This document shows positions 12,401 through 26,970 of a stretch of DNA of 64,000 nt, in pieces. The number at the start of each line of letters is the position of its first letter. The stretch's first letter is position 1. The DNA is from Sporothrix humicola (taxonomy: Eukaryota; Ascomycota; Sordariomycetes; Ophiostomatales; Ophiostomataceae). The notes below the pieces were generated by a model. It did no database searches, was not told the DNA's origin, and worked only from the letters and a program-made list of their open reading frames with translations. Location of the stretch: contig WNYE01000007.1 in the NCBI GenBank assembly GCA_021396245.1, positions 1 through 64,000 on the forward strand, read 5' to 3'. Both the position numbers and the translations under genes were made by a program.

Positions 12401-15400
12401 CTAAAACGTAAGTGTACTTTACTAAGTAACTCGTATTTACGAGTGTGAAAAAAATATCTTCCGTTGTAGTGTGGAAAAATACACGCTTTTCGGATCTAAT
12501 ACTAGTTTAATAAAAATAAACGAGAAGCCTTTTTAAGTAAGTGTGTAAAAAACGAAAAGTAAAAATAAAAATATAACGTAAAAGAAAATTATTTAGTAAT
12601 ATACGCGTGTTAGTAATTATTTTATTTAATTTTTTTTTTTTTTTTTTTGTTCGTTTCGTCTAGTAACGATCCGTAACTTTTACTATAAAAACTACGTTAA
12701 AGTTATACCGGCGGAGGACAGTTAACTTAGTTATTAACTTTCATTACTATAAAAGAGTATAAGTATAAAAAATACTACATATAATTTACCTTAAAAATAA
12801 ATAAAATTAAATTAACACACTTAAAAACCGTAATACTTTAAAAAGTCGATTAAAAAAAAAATAAAAAACACGGTTATTTTCTTATTACATCGTCGTATTA
12901 CTAATTAATAACCTTAGTTTTTATTAAATTAATTAACTAATAAAAATAATTAAATAAACGTTAAAAGTAACCACACAATAATACGGTTTATAAAATATAT
13001 TTAAAGGTTTATAAAATAAATACCGGTTAAAAAATTTATTTTATATACTTTTTATATAAAAGTTATAAAGTTATAAGTAACACTATTATTATCGAAAATA
13101 TAAAGTATATATATAAGTATCCGTAAGATTAACGCGTTAAATTAAAAGTATAACTATAAATATAGTTTTAAGTTTATATACTTTTTTTAAAACCGAGGTT
13201 TTTCGTACTTTTTAAAAAGTACGAAGAACCTTATTTACGTTAATCGTAATATTTATTAATTTTTTCTTTTTTTTATATTTATAACCGGTTTAGTTTTTTA
13301 TTTTTATTTTTTTTTTTTTTTCGTTTTAAAAGTATACCTTTCGCTTTTTTATATATTTTTTATTAACGTTTTATTTTACCCGATTTTATTTATATTTAAA
13401 ATAAAAAAACGTATAAATACGGTTATTTATAATAATAAATAAAAAAAAAGTAATAAATTTCGTTTTAAAAATTTAAATAAATTTAATCCATAAATAATTA
13501 CCGTACTTAAAAAAAAGAAAAAAACAATATAAGTTAATCGATAATAAGTTAAAACGAAATTAACCTTTATATTACCACCGTTAATCGCTACCTTAACTGT
13601 ACGACATATTTATAAAAATATAAGTAAAAGTACTACCGTTAAAAAAAAAGTTACGGTTAACTTAATAACCTTACAACGAGTCGACTAAAGGTAAGGTCTT
13701 AAGTATACTGTGTTTTACAAGTGGTGGCGACGTAGTAAAAACTTTTACAACGAGTTACGTACACTAATACTTAAGTTTAAAATCGAGTGAATAACTTTCG
13801 TTTTATTTACTAGTCGAGTTTTATTTAAAGAGGATAAAAACGATAAATTTAAGTTTAATTTTTACTTAAAGTACCGTTATATACGGAAAATTTAAAAAAT
13901 TTTTAAATAACTTTCGTTTTTTATAAACCGGAACTTACTATAAAATATTAAAAACAACTATTATTTCGATAAAAATAGTCTTTTATAAAGGTCGTTAGTC
14001 GGGGTTTATAAAAAACTATAAAAAAACGAGTTTTCGTTTAATATACGACCGAGTTAAATATATTTTAAGTAAATTTCCGAGTATTAATTAACGACCGTCT
14101 TAGTAAACTTTTTTTTATAACACGTTATATAATAAATAAAAATAAACGTTTTTTTTTAAAAATTAATAACGATACGAAACTTTATAAATATATTAATTAT
14201 CGACAAACGTATATAAAGTTACTTTAAGTCGATCGTTAAGTTATTTTATTTATAAAGTTAATAGTATATTACTATTAAGCTTACTATCGATGTTAAATAA
14301 TAAATTATTATTTTTTTATTTAATAATATACTTAAATTATTAAACCGGCCCGTAAAGATAGTATTTTTTAGACTCTTCGACGTTAAATACGAAAAATTCG
14401 ATAGTAATTTTTTTATTTTCTTTTGTTTTTACGTTTTTTTTGTTAATCTTTAATTTTATAATAAACTAAAGTAACGTTAAAGGTGTTATAGTATAAACGT
14501 ATATATAACGGCCGTAAAAATCTTTAATATTATATAAACTATTATTTTACGTAAAAAAAGAATAAACGTTAAATATAATATTATCGTTAAAAAAACTAAA
14601 AAAAATACTTAAAATAATTTAAACTTATATATATATATATATTTATCCTTTTTTTCGTTCTCCGTCTAATATTATTTATTTTAACTTCCGGTTATTCGAC
14701 TCGTTTATTTTCGAACTAAAATGTATACGGTCCCGATAATACTTAAAGTAACAACACTCACGGTTTACTAAACTAAAATAACTACTTCGAGTTTATTAAA
14801 AAAATATTAAATAAGTATAATATTAACGCGTTTAACGATAAATAACGGTTAAACAACGTTATCATTAATTTCGGTCCGTTTATTTTTAATAAACGATACA
14901 CCGACAAAGTTTTTTTTTATAATACTTTCTTCGTCGAAAAGTTACTTTAAAAAAAATCTTACGTTAAGTTAATAAAACATATAAACTTTACCGAGTATAA
15001 TTATATTATTATATTAATTTACGACGCCGCCCTTTAACACTGGCTCGGCGTAGTGTTATGGCGTAACATTATAACCGCCGGTATAAATAAGTTTAAACTT
15101 ATTATTTTTAACTCGTTAAATAAATTAAAAAAATACGATACGTTCTGTAAAACTTTAAAGTTATATTTTTTTTTAATTTATATTACCGACTATACTTTCG
15201 TTTACGTATTTATATAAACCGACGAGTAAAATTATAAAAATTACTTTTTTCGTAATATTAAAAATATATTACGTAATCCGGTTATATTTAAATAAACCGT
15301 AATTAAAAAGGTTAATTTTAATTAAGTATTAAATAAAAAACGCCGCCACACTACTTTCAAAAAAACGGTAAAAAAAAAACGGTAAAAGAAAAAAAAAAAT

Positions 15401-18400
15401 TAATTAAAAAAAAATATTTTTAAACGAGGTTACAAAAGACTATATTACGGTAAACGTAACCGGAATAACGTCGAAACTTATTAATATTACTTTTAATATA
15501 TATACGTAACCGTTTAATATTTCTTTAAATATAATTTTTAACATAAAAAATTTCGAAAATAATACGTCGTTTAATATAATAAAAATATTAATAAAAATTA
15601 ATTTACACTATTACTTAATACTTAATAAAATTAACGTTAAAAATAACGAAATTACCACCAATAACTATTAAAAAGTAACAAAAACCTTTACGAAACTTAA
15701 TATATATATACACTCCCTACTATTATCTTTCTCAACTTAACACCTTTAACTTTTTAACTTTTAACTACCTAAACCGTCCGTCGTCGACGTAAGTAAATCC
15801 CGATAATGTTTTAATTAATATAAACACCGACCGGAAAAAGAATTATTTTTAACTTATCTTTAATATACTATACGACTTAACCTTTCGGCCGTACTCGCCA
15901 CGAACGGTGAGCGACAAAGTTACCGCCGTTAATAACTTACTTAACACGGTAACGGTAAACGTTATCGAAACGTTTAATACGTTAATCGACACCGTGTACT
16001 CTTTTAAATATAATATACTTACGTTTAATATATTTAACGTTTTTATTATTTAAAAAACTTTTTTAACCTTTTTTAGTAACGTAAATATATATCGATATAC
16101 TCGTAAAAACGACGAGCCCTTTTTAACGTTTTCGTTAAAATTATTAAACTTTATAACTAACGGTTTAGTTAAACGGAACCTTTTAAAAAAGTATTTTTTA
16201 TTTACACTATCGTTAAAGACGTTTACGGAAACCTTTACCGCGGTTATTAACTTTACTCTTTCACTTTCTCTTTTAAAGACACCAAGTGTAACGTTTTTCG
16301 TTATAGTAACTTTATATTAACCTATTATTATATTTTTTAATACGTAAATAATTAAAGATATTAACTTTACGTTAATTAACGTAGCTATATAAAATTAAAC
16401 GAGTATTTAAAAAAAAACTACCTTTATAACACTTTAAAACGTAACCATTAATAACGTAGTTATAGTCGATATTATTATAACGTCGGTTAAACGGGCCGAG
16501 ATAATATTATTTTAACAGTTATTTAAAAGTTTAAAAAAAATTAAACTTAAAAATAATTCCGTCATTATTAATATAAATATAATATCGACAACTTCTTCGC
16601 TTTATTAATTATACATTAATAGTATAAGTTAATAGTTTAAGGTTTAATAAACGCTTTTTAACTTTTACGAAACTATTATAAAACGTATATTAATCCGCGA
16701 GTCTAGTTTATATAAATAAAATTAAACTATTACTATTAACGGAACGTAATAAGTTTAAATTAGTCTTAATTATAAGTATAAAACCTTCGAATAACTTTAA
16801 TAAAGTTATATTTAATTATAAAATAAATACCGATACTATATAACTTACATTCGGTTAAAACTTACTAATCTTAAATAGTAACCGGAAAAAAAAAGTTTTA
16901 AATATATTTTTTACGTTTTAAAAATCATTAAAAAAACTTACACTCGATCCGTCGTTAAGTTTAAATACGTTTACTCTTTTTTTAACCGTAAACTAAATAA
17001 TATATAATAGTGTTAGTTTTTTATTATCGAAGTTATACATATAAGAAGCTTTTTTTATATCCGATAAGAATAATATACCGTTAACTTTATTTTAAAAAAC
17101 TAACTTAAAAAAAATACTTTTTTTATTTTAATAATATTTCCCCATTAATTACTTTAACCTCCCTTTTTTTTTTTAAAAAAAATTAGTTTATAAGTAAAAG
17201 ACTTTATTCTTTCTTATTACTTAATATAATTTACGTATTAATTAAATTTTAAATTAAATATTAATAATTTATTAAATTTAAACACTTTCCGAAACCTTCT
17301 TTTTAACCCTATTTAAAACCTTCGACCGATACCTTTTCCACATTTACTACTAAAGCCCCTTTTACATTCTTTACCACCGAACTTCCTCGCTCTCGTTTAA
17401 AAAACCTCGTCTTTTATACAAGTTAAATTAAAGGATTTCTCTTTATTTAAAGACACTTAAAACTTAAAACGAGTCGTACTTACACCCGAACATTAACTTC
17501 GACAACTTAAAATAGTTTCTAATTTTACACTATGTATTATATATATTATTAATAAGAATATTAACGGTTTACAATAGTTATTTAATAAAAAAACCGTATC
17601 TTTAAAAGATTAAAGTTTAATTTAAAAATTTAGTTTAATAAAAGTAAGTTTAATTTTAGTTTTTTAATAAATTTAATTTATTATAAAAAGTTAAAACGTT
17701 AGTAAGTGAACACTTTACGGTGGTATATATAATTACGAAACTATATAATTTTTATTAAGTTTAAACGGGATTATAAATAATAAATAAGTTTACGGACTAT
17801 AATTTATACGAGAAAAAATAAATATATATTAATAAACGTATATAAGTTATATTATTATATATAAAATTTTCTTTTACGCGGTAAATATACTAATATAATA
17901 CGAGAAAGTCTTCGTTATATTATAAGTTTTAAAAATAAAAACTAAATTAAAAAGTAAAAGTTTTATACAATTTACAAAATTATCTTCGGTATATTTAAAA
18001 AGTCTCTCTATAATAAGCTCCGCGAAAATCCAACCAACGTAAAAGCTCAAGACGCTCTCGGCCGGACCACGTTAAACTAAGTAACCGTTCGATCTTAACT
18101 AAAAGATATAACACTATTAATTACGTATAAATCGTTTGTAAATACGATAAATAAAACGAGCCGTTTTATAATTTAGTATATTATTAATAATTATACTTTA
18201 AAAGTACTTTAATTAATTTTAAAGGCCGGAGCGGATCCGAATCCTTAAGTTTTAAAAAGTTTACACCGTAATAACCTTATTACCTTAACTAACTTCGATA
18301 AACTTATTAACATAGTTCGGTTACTTTTTAAACATAATATTATAGTCAATACAAAAAATCTTAAAGGTTAAATAATTTTATAAAAAACGACCATTTTAAA

Positions 18401-21214
18401 AAATATCGAGTACGTAAAAATACTACTTAACAACGGTGTTAATATAAACCGTTTATTAAAAAACGGTTAAACGCTTTTTACGATAATTATAATTTATAAT
18501 AGTTATAATATTTTAAAACTTCTCGTAAAAAAATATTAACTTAAATGTAAATATAATTTATTAAAGGTAATAAAAAAGTATATAAACTAAAGAACGAAAT
18601 TTATACTTTAGTTAATTAAAATTTTCGACTTTTTAAACGGCGTTTCACTATAACACTACAAGTTAATTCTTTAATAGTAGTACTAATTAATATTATAACT
18701 ACAAGACGAACTTCTTTATATAATAATTAAATAAATAAAAATTAATAATAAAATAAATTATATTTTTTAAAGTCGTATAACCGTATAAAATATTATTTTT
18801 ATTATATACTTTACACTATATTTTTTTAATCCGGTTAAATATTATTTAAAAGTAAGTGGCTACGTTAATATATAAATTAAAATTACACTTTTTATTTTAC
18901 TTTATTTACTTTTAAACTTAAAAGTAAAAAAAAAAATAAAACGTTATAACGTTACAATAATCTTTTTAATATATCCGACTAAATCGTTTTAACGCTTTAT
19001 GTTTTTATTATATATTATAGTATATTCTTCGTTTACTTAAAATTAGTAAAGAATTAATTAAACTAATATTTTCTTTATAAAGGAGACCGAGTGGGTTAAA
19101 ATAAACCGTTATACGGGTAAAATAAATATTAAACTTATAAAAACAAGTATCGTATAAGTTTTAATAACGGCGAAAACGTTTATAAACGTTAAAAAGTTCT
19201 TTAACTTATTTAAGGTTATACGAGTTATTATTAATTTACGGGTAAAAGTTAAAGACACTTTGAATATCCTTTTCTTAAAGAGCCTTCGTAAACGTGTTAC
19301 CGAAACTAAAAATATTATAAAGTAGAATTATAACGATTACGAAAAAAAAACAACCTTCGAAATTAAAATTTTTAAAAAAAACCGTAGTTTAAACTTTAAG
19401 TTAAAATAATTTATTTAAAAAAATAAATATAAAAGTAAAAAGTAAGTTATATTATTTTTTTATTTAAAATAATTGTCGGAATTAATATTACGATTTAAAT
19501 TTATATAAGACGTTATATAAAAAATTAATAAAATTATCTCGGAAATTTATAATATACACCGTCGTTATATAGTAACGGGTGATTTAACACAACCAGTTAA
19601 TATATTAGTTATACGTTATTTTTTTTTAACCTTTTTTACTTTTTATTCTTTATATTAACTAAAACTGTTTTAATTTATAAGTCGTTTATAGTTTTATTTT
19701 TCGTTGTTTCACGAAGTAATAAATTAAAAAACCGATTAATTACGATTTACTTATAACGTTAACACCGGGGGCGATTATAATTTTAAAGTATATAAAGTTA
19801 ATTATTAAAGTTACGTCGAAATATAACTTTATTAATATAGTTTATTTAAAAGTTATTATAATTATTATATTAAAAAGTTATATTTTTAATTAAACGTAAT
19901 TATTTAAAAAAAATATCTTTAATTATTATAATTTTATTATCGGGATCGTTGGTTAGTTATTAAAATAAGTGGATAAACTAATTTTTTTTTTTTTTTTAAT
20001 TTTTTATTTCTTTTTCGTACTAACGAACTAACTTTCGATAATATTTATTTTACTTACGCGTATACTTTATTTCTTTTTAATTTTTTCGTGTTTTTTTTTA
20101 ATATTACTTTTAAAGCGCGATAATAGTTTCGGTTTTTTATTTATATAATTACTTTAAAAAAAGTAACTTTTTTAATCTTTTTATATTAAATATAACTTTA
20201 TCACCCGGTTTTATTTTCCCGAGCCTTTTCGATTATTTTCTTATTATATAAAGGCTTAGTTACTAACAATACTCTTAAAACAATTATAAATAAAATAATA
20301 CTTTTTTAACCGCCTTTTTATCGTAAAACGGTTAAAAGCGACCGTCGTTTATACTCGATAAATATAAAAAAACTTTTGACTATTATTAAAGATATATTTA
20401 AAAAATTAAGAGAGAATAAAAAGTTATTTTCCCGTAAAGTTATTTAACGGTTAATAAAGTATATTTTCGTTTATATTTTCGTCCTCCGTACAATTTAAGT
20501 ACGTTGTTCCAAAGAAACATCTATATAAAATTCCGTGACAAGATCGTTCGTTTAATAAGAAATAGTAAAAAGTCGTTAAACTAGTTCGGGTTTATTTTTT
20601 TTTTTAATCGTTACGTCGTAAAAGATATAATAACTTTCTTTCGTTTTTTTACGACGTATATAACGTATATAACGAGTCGAATAAAGTTTTCGAGGGAAGT
20701 TATTATCGTTTTTCGGCGAACTATTACACTTTAAAACCGTTCTTTTTTATTATCCGTTATATATTATTTATATTACACTTTTACGTTTTTTTATTTATAA
20801 TAAAAATATTTATTTTATACGGGTCCAAAAAAAAAACATTAGTATTTTAAAGAAAAATCGTTAAAAAATACGAACGTAATAAAAGTGTAAAGGTATTACG
20901 TTACCGGGTCGAGAAAGGAGGAAAATAGACGGCGAAGTTAACGAACGGTAAACGCCCGTTATACCCGTTATGTTTATAGTATCTTTACGTTTATTATACG
21001 AAAAACGTTAATATTAACGAATATTCGTTTAAAGGACTAATAATTAATAATAAGGTTACGAAGAATAAAAGTTTAAATGTTTTTTAATATTTATATAATT
21101 TATATAGTTGTTCGACAAAGTATACTTATAAAATTAACACTTAAAACGTTACGTTTAAAAAGGCGTTTAAATTAAAGGTGTTTTAACCGCTTTTTATAAA
21201 ACGGTCGGCTTTAA
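6401..21214. other. Long RIP-mutated stretch, no assignable gene
   Basis: Nearly 15 kb of AT-rich sequence without a surviving open frame of useful length. Locally C/G-richer pieces with partly open frames occur near 13.6-14.1 kb and 15.8-16.5 kb (+ strand), and CpA-retaining patches near 18.0-18.1 kb. These are probably coding remnants of transposable elements, but no motif was strong enough to name a family. A T tract of about 18 bases sits near 12,631. Confidence 0.45.
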
Positions 21215-21267
21215 TTCGTTTAGTTCGTTTAATTTACTTAGTTCGTTTAGTTCGCCCGGTCGCTTAG
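21215..21267. repeat. Short 9-bp tandem repeat (ttcgtttag)
   Basis: Five to six consecutive variants of ttcgtttag (ttcgtttag, ttcgtttaa, tttacttag, ttcgtttag, ttcgcccgg, tcgcttag). It lies about 300 bases upstream of the long coding relic that begins near 21.5 kb. Confidence 0.65.
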
Positions 21268-21539
21268 TCTATAACTATAAAAGCTTTTAAACGGCCTTTA
21301 ATTAAATAACCCTTAACTTAAGTAACCTTTAATTAAATATACCTTTTTATTATTTACGTACTTTTGTTTTTCTCTTTTTACCTTTTCGTAATATCGAAAC
21401 TAACGGCCCGAGAGGCAAGGCTAACGAGCTTTATTAATCTCGATAAGTAAAAAAAGGTGTATAAAAAGACCCACGTTATATTGTACGTTTTTAAAGTCGT
21501 TAACTTAAAAGTTTACGGATATTACGTAACCGGATCGTA

Positions 21540-23395
21540 TTAAGTTAACGGTAATATCGTCGATAAAAAGTACAGTTTCGTTATCACGAATATTTACGTT
21601 ATAAACCACGCTTTATCATAAAGTTATATCGTAATTAATTAAACTTATTAAGTTAATCGGACGTTTTTTTAACTATTTTCTTTATTTACACTTTAACGTC
21701 GGTTTTTTATAATACCGATACCGGGTTTTATACCGTAACTTAATATACAACTTTACTTTCGTTGTTTTTTTTACGGACGACGGTTTTGTCTCGACGGACT
21801 TGTCGAACTAAATTATACTTAACTTAAACCGGGTTAAGTAAAGTACTAAGATTTATTATGTAAATAACGAGTCCGGCCTAGGAGGTAATATTAAATAAAG
21901 TTATATCGGTTGTATTAATTGTAACCCGTTAAGTTTTAACGGGGGATTATTTAATATAAACATTAATTATATTATACTCTCGATGGTTACGTAAAACGGT
22001 AACTTTAATAACTTAATAGTCGATTACGAATACCACGGTGTAAGTTTTACTTATAATAACGACTTATTTAACTATTTTATACTACTTTTAAACTTACTTT
22101 TACGGGCGTTTAAAAAGTTTTAAAATAACGAACCGGTTACTCGTAACACTTTATAAGTTAAATAAAAGCTTATACCACTTAACGTTTGTAAAAAGTATAA
22201 ATTAAATTAAGAGTGGTTTAATAAGTTCGAAAAGCTCGGGGTTAAAGTTTTAGTGTACACGTAAGTTGTTTTACTCGACGGGCCGGTAAATGGTAAGGTC
22301 GAGGTTAAAGATATTTTATTAGAACTCGGTGGTAAGCCCGTCGAGAGTATGTTTTAAGTGGAAGAGTATATAAACGATTATATTTACGTACTCGTTAAAC
22401 TTAAATGTTAAAGGTTTTAAAGCTTCGTCGAACGTAAGTGTACGATTTAAAACTTGTATACTTTTACGTCTTTTTACTTTTTTTTACACAACGGGTTTAT
22501 TTTCTTTAACTTATCGTTTTAAGACGCCGTTTATTATAATATCTCCGTTAAAAGCGTTTTTGTTAATAAATACGTTAAAGAATTATTTCGTAAGATAAAG
22601 TTATTTAACTCGATCGATAGTATTATTATTACGAATACGAAACAGTTAACCGGGGTATTAAAAGATATATTCGATAGTACGAAAAGAGGGTATATTAAGG
22701 TTAACTAAAAAACTTTAATAAACCGTAAAGACTTAAAACTAAATAAAAAATATTTTTTTAAAGTTACCGACCAAGTATTTTACGAGTTTATAAAAGAGCC
22801 GTTTTAAAAAGGCCTTTAAATTATAACCGCCGTATCGTCACTAAAGTTTATACTTTTATTTTTCCTCGACGTAAACGAGTAAGCTCTTTTGTAAGTGGGG
22901 GTAAAAGTAAGTAATTAAAAAAGAAATAACCTCGGTGACCTTTTTTTATAACTTTAGTTATTTAATTACTCTGGTACACCGGAAAAAGTAATATAAGTAT
23001 TCTTTTTTTTCGTCTTTTACTAATCGTATAAAGATTTAAATATAAACGGTGTTTTTAATAAGTAAAAAGCGGTTAACGTAATTTTCGACGCCGAACGGGG
23101 TTTAGTTATCACTTTTTATTATAAGTTAAATTTTTTCGATAAAATTACGATAATATTAAGGGGAAAAGAGAGGGTTATGGTACGTATTATTTTTTTATAT
23201 TCGGTGTACAACGTGGTAATGTTAAAGTTTAATATAACCTCGGTCGATAAAAAGTTTTTATACGTATACTATTTTACTTTTACGGAAAGTTTACCCGTTA
23301 AAATTAACGACGAGGTTTTTTATATTTTTTTAATTATTTTTAATAAAATAATAATTAAAACAACTATTTTAAACTTAAATAAGTGTTTTAATTAA
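21540..23395 (+). pseudogene. Unidentified long coding relic, RIP-mutated
   Basis: One + strand frame (codons starting at positions 3n+2) can be followed from about 21.54 kb to the TAA at 23,395 without a frameshift, roughly 600 codons. It is interrupted only by TAA and TAG and never by TGA in the part I read. That fits a once-intact gene in which CAA, CAG and TGG codons became stops by RIP. Protein-like stretches include GGLFNIN near 21.94 kb, LLDGPVNGKVEVKDILLELG at 22.27-22.34 kb, and VTDQVFYEFIKEPF near 22.76-22.80 kb. The last 72 codons (23,177-23,395) remain open. I do not recognise the family; it could be a transposon-encoded protein or cargo of a large mobile element. Confidence 0.6.
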
Positions 23396-26300
23396 AATAC
23401 GACTGTTCCGTCCAGTTTTTTTTTATTCCGCCACTTAACTTACCGTTTTAAAGACGTATCCACGCTTTACGAAAACGACGACGTTTTATTTAACAAAAAA
23501 AGTTAAATCGTTAGTTTAACGGATTCCGTCGCCGACGAATATTACTTTTTGGCCTACGAGTTATAAGTTACTATTAAACTTATTTTCGATAAGGTATCGG
23601 ATATATATTTTTTTCGAGACTTTAACGTATACCGCGTTTAATTAAACTCCGTTATAGTAGTCGAGCTTTTTAAAAAAAAACTATCTCGTTTTTTAAACTT
23701 TTATTTATTAACGATAAGTAACGTTTCCTTCCACTTTACTTCGTTAAACGAAAAACGTTACCTTTTATAACGTGGCGACATCGTTTTAAAAGTGAATAAT
23801 AAAGTAGTGACGAGAGTTACCGATTTAAAATTCCAATATAAGTAGTTTACACTTTATATAATTGTTTTCCGTAATAGTAAAAAAAAAAAGTTTTAAGTTC
23901 TTTTAATCTCCGCCACGGACGTAAACATTACTAAAGTCTTTAACCTCGGTGGTACGACCGTGTAAAAACCGAACTTTACCGTTTAAATAAAAAGTAAGTA
24001 CGTTTACTTCGAGGTATACGTATTAGTTAATATAGTGGGCTTTTTAATTAATATATACGGCCTCGTCGTTTAAATGTTTATTATTATAATTAATAATTAT
24101 AAAGTTAATATATAGAAGAATATTTTAATAAAAGTGTAATATATCGACTACGAGAAAAATATTTAATTTTAACTCGTTTACGTAAACTTATATAAAACGA
24201 CTATTACTTTTAAAAAAAACGTTTTTTTTTTAACGTTACACACGTATATAAACGTAGTAAGTAATATTAAGATTAAAATATACGATTATAACGTTTAAAA
24301 CGTTAGTTTAAAACGATACGTTAGTATTAAATAAGTTTCGCCGTTATATAAATAAACGTATTAAAACGTCGACTTATAAAGTTTTTACACTTTTCTTTTA
24401 ATAGTTTTTTATAACTATTTAAGTAATAATTAAGGTATAAGATTATAATAGATAGTTAAAGTAAGTTTTAATAAATAATTACGGTAAGTTAAAGATAAGT
24501 TATATTTATAAATATAAAACGGTTTAGTTAATAATAATTAACGTACCTTAAAAAGTTATATATTTTTTTTTAATATTTTAATTTATATATCCCGTGTACG
24601 TTATATATAAACGTAAACGATTACCGTACAAAGTATTAATAAAAAGTATATTATAATTATAAAGTTTTATAACGACTGTAAGCCTCGGTTTAAATATTAG
24701 TTTAGTTTATAAATTTAATAATAAAATTTATTTAAACATTTTATTAAGTTTTTTATTACGACTAAATATTTAAATACCGCGAGTAATATAAAATATAAAG
24801 TTTTATAAAAAAAAAGTAAATTTAATAAAAAAAATAATAAAAGTAATTAAAAATTAATTTAAAATAATTAAAAGTTTAAATTATATTTTTTTACACCAAC
24901 ACTTATTTCCTTTTAAACAATTACCTCGTTACCTTTACCCACGATTTAATTTATAACTATAACGGCTCGTTATACTATTACTACTACGAAACGAGGAATT
25001 ATTACCTCGGCCTTACGTTTTTAAGTTATTTAAGTATTATTTTTCACTTTACGGTTAACGTTATCGTTTATATTATAAACGGGTCGTCGTTATATTTTAT
25101 ATCGTTTCGATAACGGTGTATATAACGATAATCGTTGTTAATATCGGTCTTTTATTTATCCCTCGATAATAATAAATAATTAATTATACTTTATCTTTAC
25201 GGTGTTTTATTTATTAAAAACCGTTATATATATTTATAATAATAAAAATTAACTAAACGAGATTACGTTATTTTTTTACTTTTATTTATATTTTTTATAA
25301 TATTACAAATACACGTTTCGGCTTCTTACTTAAAGCCTAAAGTACTTAAACATTTAAAACGTTTACTTACCCAACTACACTAATAAGGTAGTGTGGTGGC
25401 GGCCCGTTAATCGTAGCCTTAAGGATTCGAGGACGGGGTAAGGTCGAGGCTGTTTTAGTATTACTGCTTAAGATGCCGTTATTTATTTTTTAAACCGACT
25501 AAAAGTTTTTTTTCACGGTCGTATAGTAGTATTATAAGAGAACCCGTTTTTTAACTACCGTATAATAAATATTATAGTCGTTTACGATAAAGTTTTTTTT
25601 TATTTATATTACTACACTAGTTATTATTGACTTATACCGCCGGTGGTTTAAAAACGAGAAATATTAATAGTTTATATATAAAATAAAAGTTTTTATTTTT
25701 AATTAATAATTAAGTTTAATCGTTTTATTATTTTATACTTTATTAAGTTACAACGTATTTTTTATATTTTTAAACTTATAAAGTAATAACAATGTATAAT
25801 AAATAATTAAGTACACTACGACCTTTTTTATAAAAATATATTAATATTACTCGTTTTCGGATATATTTTAAAGTTTTATTACTTTTATTTAAAAAGTTTT
25901 ATTTATTAAACTTTATAAAAAATAAAAGTTATAATAAAAAAAGTTATTCTTCCGTTACTTTACGGTTTAATAGTTTATTTTTATTTCGTTATAAACTTTA
26001 TAATTTTTAATTAATTTATATTTCGAGAAAAAACTATTTATAATAACAACCTCGTCCGGCGATAAAAGTTTTTATATACACTACGGTTATCTTATAAACG
26101 GCCACACGGTTATTAAAGATTCTAAATGTAAAAAGTATAAAAAACGAATCGTTATTTACTAAGTTAATTTATATAATACCGGCGACGATATACGCGGTAA
26201 TTATATTTATTTCTTACTATATAATTATAATAACGATTTTTACTTAACGAAAGCTTAAACCGCCACTTTATTACAACCATATAAGTATCGGTTAAATTAT

Positions 26301-26640
26301 TTAAGGTATCGACCATTAAAGAACGAATTAATTTATACCTTTAATTACGACGAAAAAAATATATTTACGGGCGTTAGTTTTATTAACGATACGAGAGTTA
26401 TATATAAGTATTTTCGTTCGCCGTCGATTTAAATATTAATTTATTTTTTTTAAAGTTAACTATTAATTACCCGTAATTTATTTTTATTTAAAAAGTAATA
26501 TAAGTTTATTACGAACATTTATTAAACTCGTTTAACGATCCGATTATAATTTTTAACATTATTACTTTATTTACAACGGTTAAAAGTAAAAAAAAAATAA
26601 AAAAAAAAGTTAAAATAAAGTAAAATATATTCGTAACTTC
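23396..26640. other. RIP-mutated DNA, no assignable gene
   Basis: Continues the C/G-richer texture of the preceding relic to about 24.1 kb, then becomes more AT-rich. A GC-richer patch lies at 25,370-25,470. No gene was recognised. Confidence 0.45.
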
Positions 26641-26970
26641 TTTAACAACTCCATCAACCCGATCGCGTTAAATACGGCGTTAAATTCGGTATTATTAAGT
26701 TTAACTAAATCGATAGTTATAGTTAACCTTAAGGATAATATAAACGAAGGTAACCCGGTATTTTAATTATACTTCGACGGCGGAGAAAGAAATATATTAG
26801 TAAATGGCCCGCGGTACGTAAAGGTCGATAATAACGGGAAGTATATTTAGTTTAAACTTTTTAATAAAGAAAAATATAAAACGAGGTTAAAAAGTTAAAA
26901 AAAATATATAACGGAAAAAAATATATATTTTTTATATATATTTAAATCGGGTTAATAAGTTTAAACGGAC
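26641..26970 (+). pseudogene. Unidentified coding relic, RIP-mutated
   Basis: In the frame starting at 26,641 the translation is protein-like for about 90 codons (pieces: IVIVNLKDNINEGNPVF, then YFDGGERNILVNGPRYVKVD), broken only by TAA and TAG. Partly open frames continue at 27.1-27.5 kb on the same strand but not cleanly in one frame. The family is not recognised. Confidence 0.45.

Noticed and set aside
25080..25110. Y-N-D-D on the minus strand as a second reverse transcriptase
   Set aside because: Neighbouring residues do not resemble an RT palm, and no other RT motif was found nearby.
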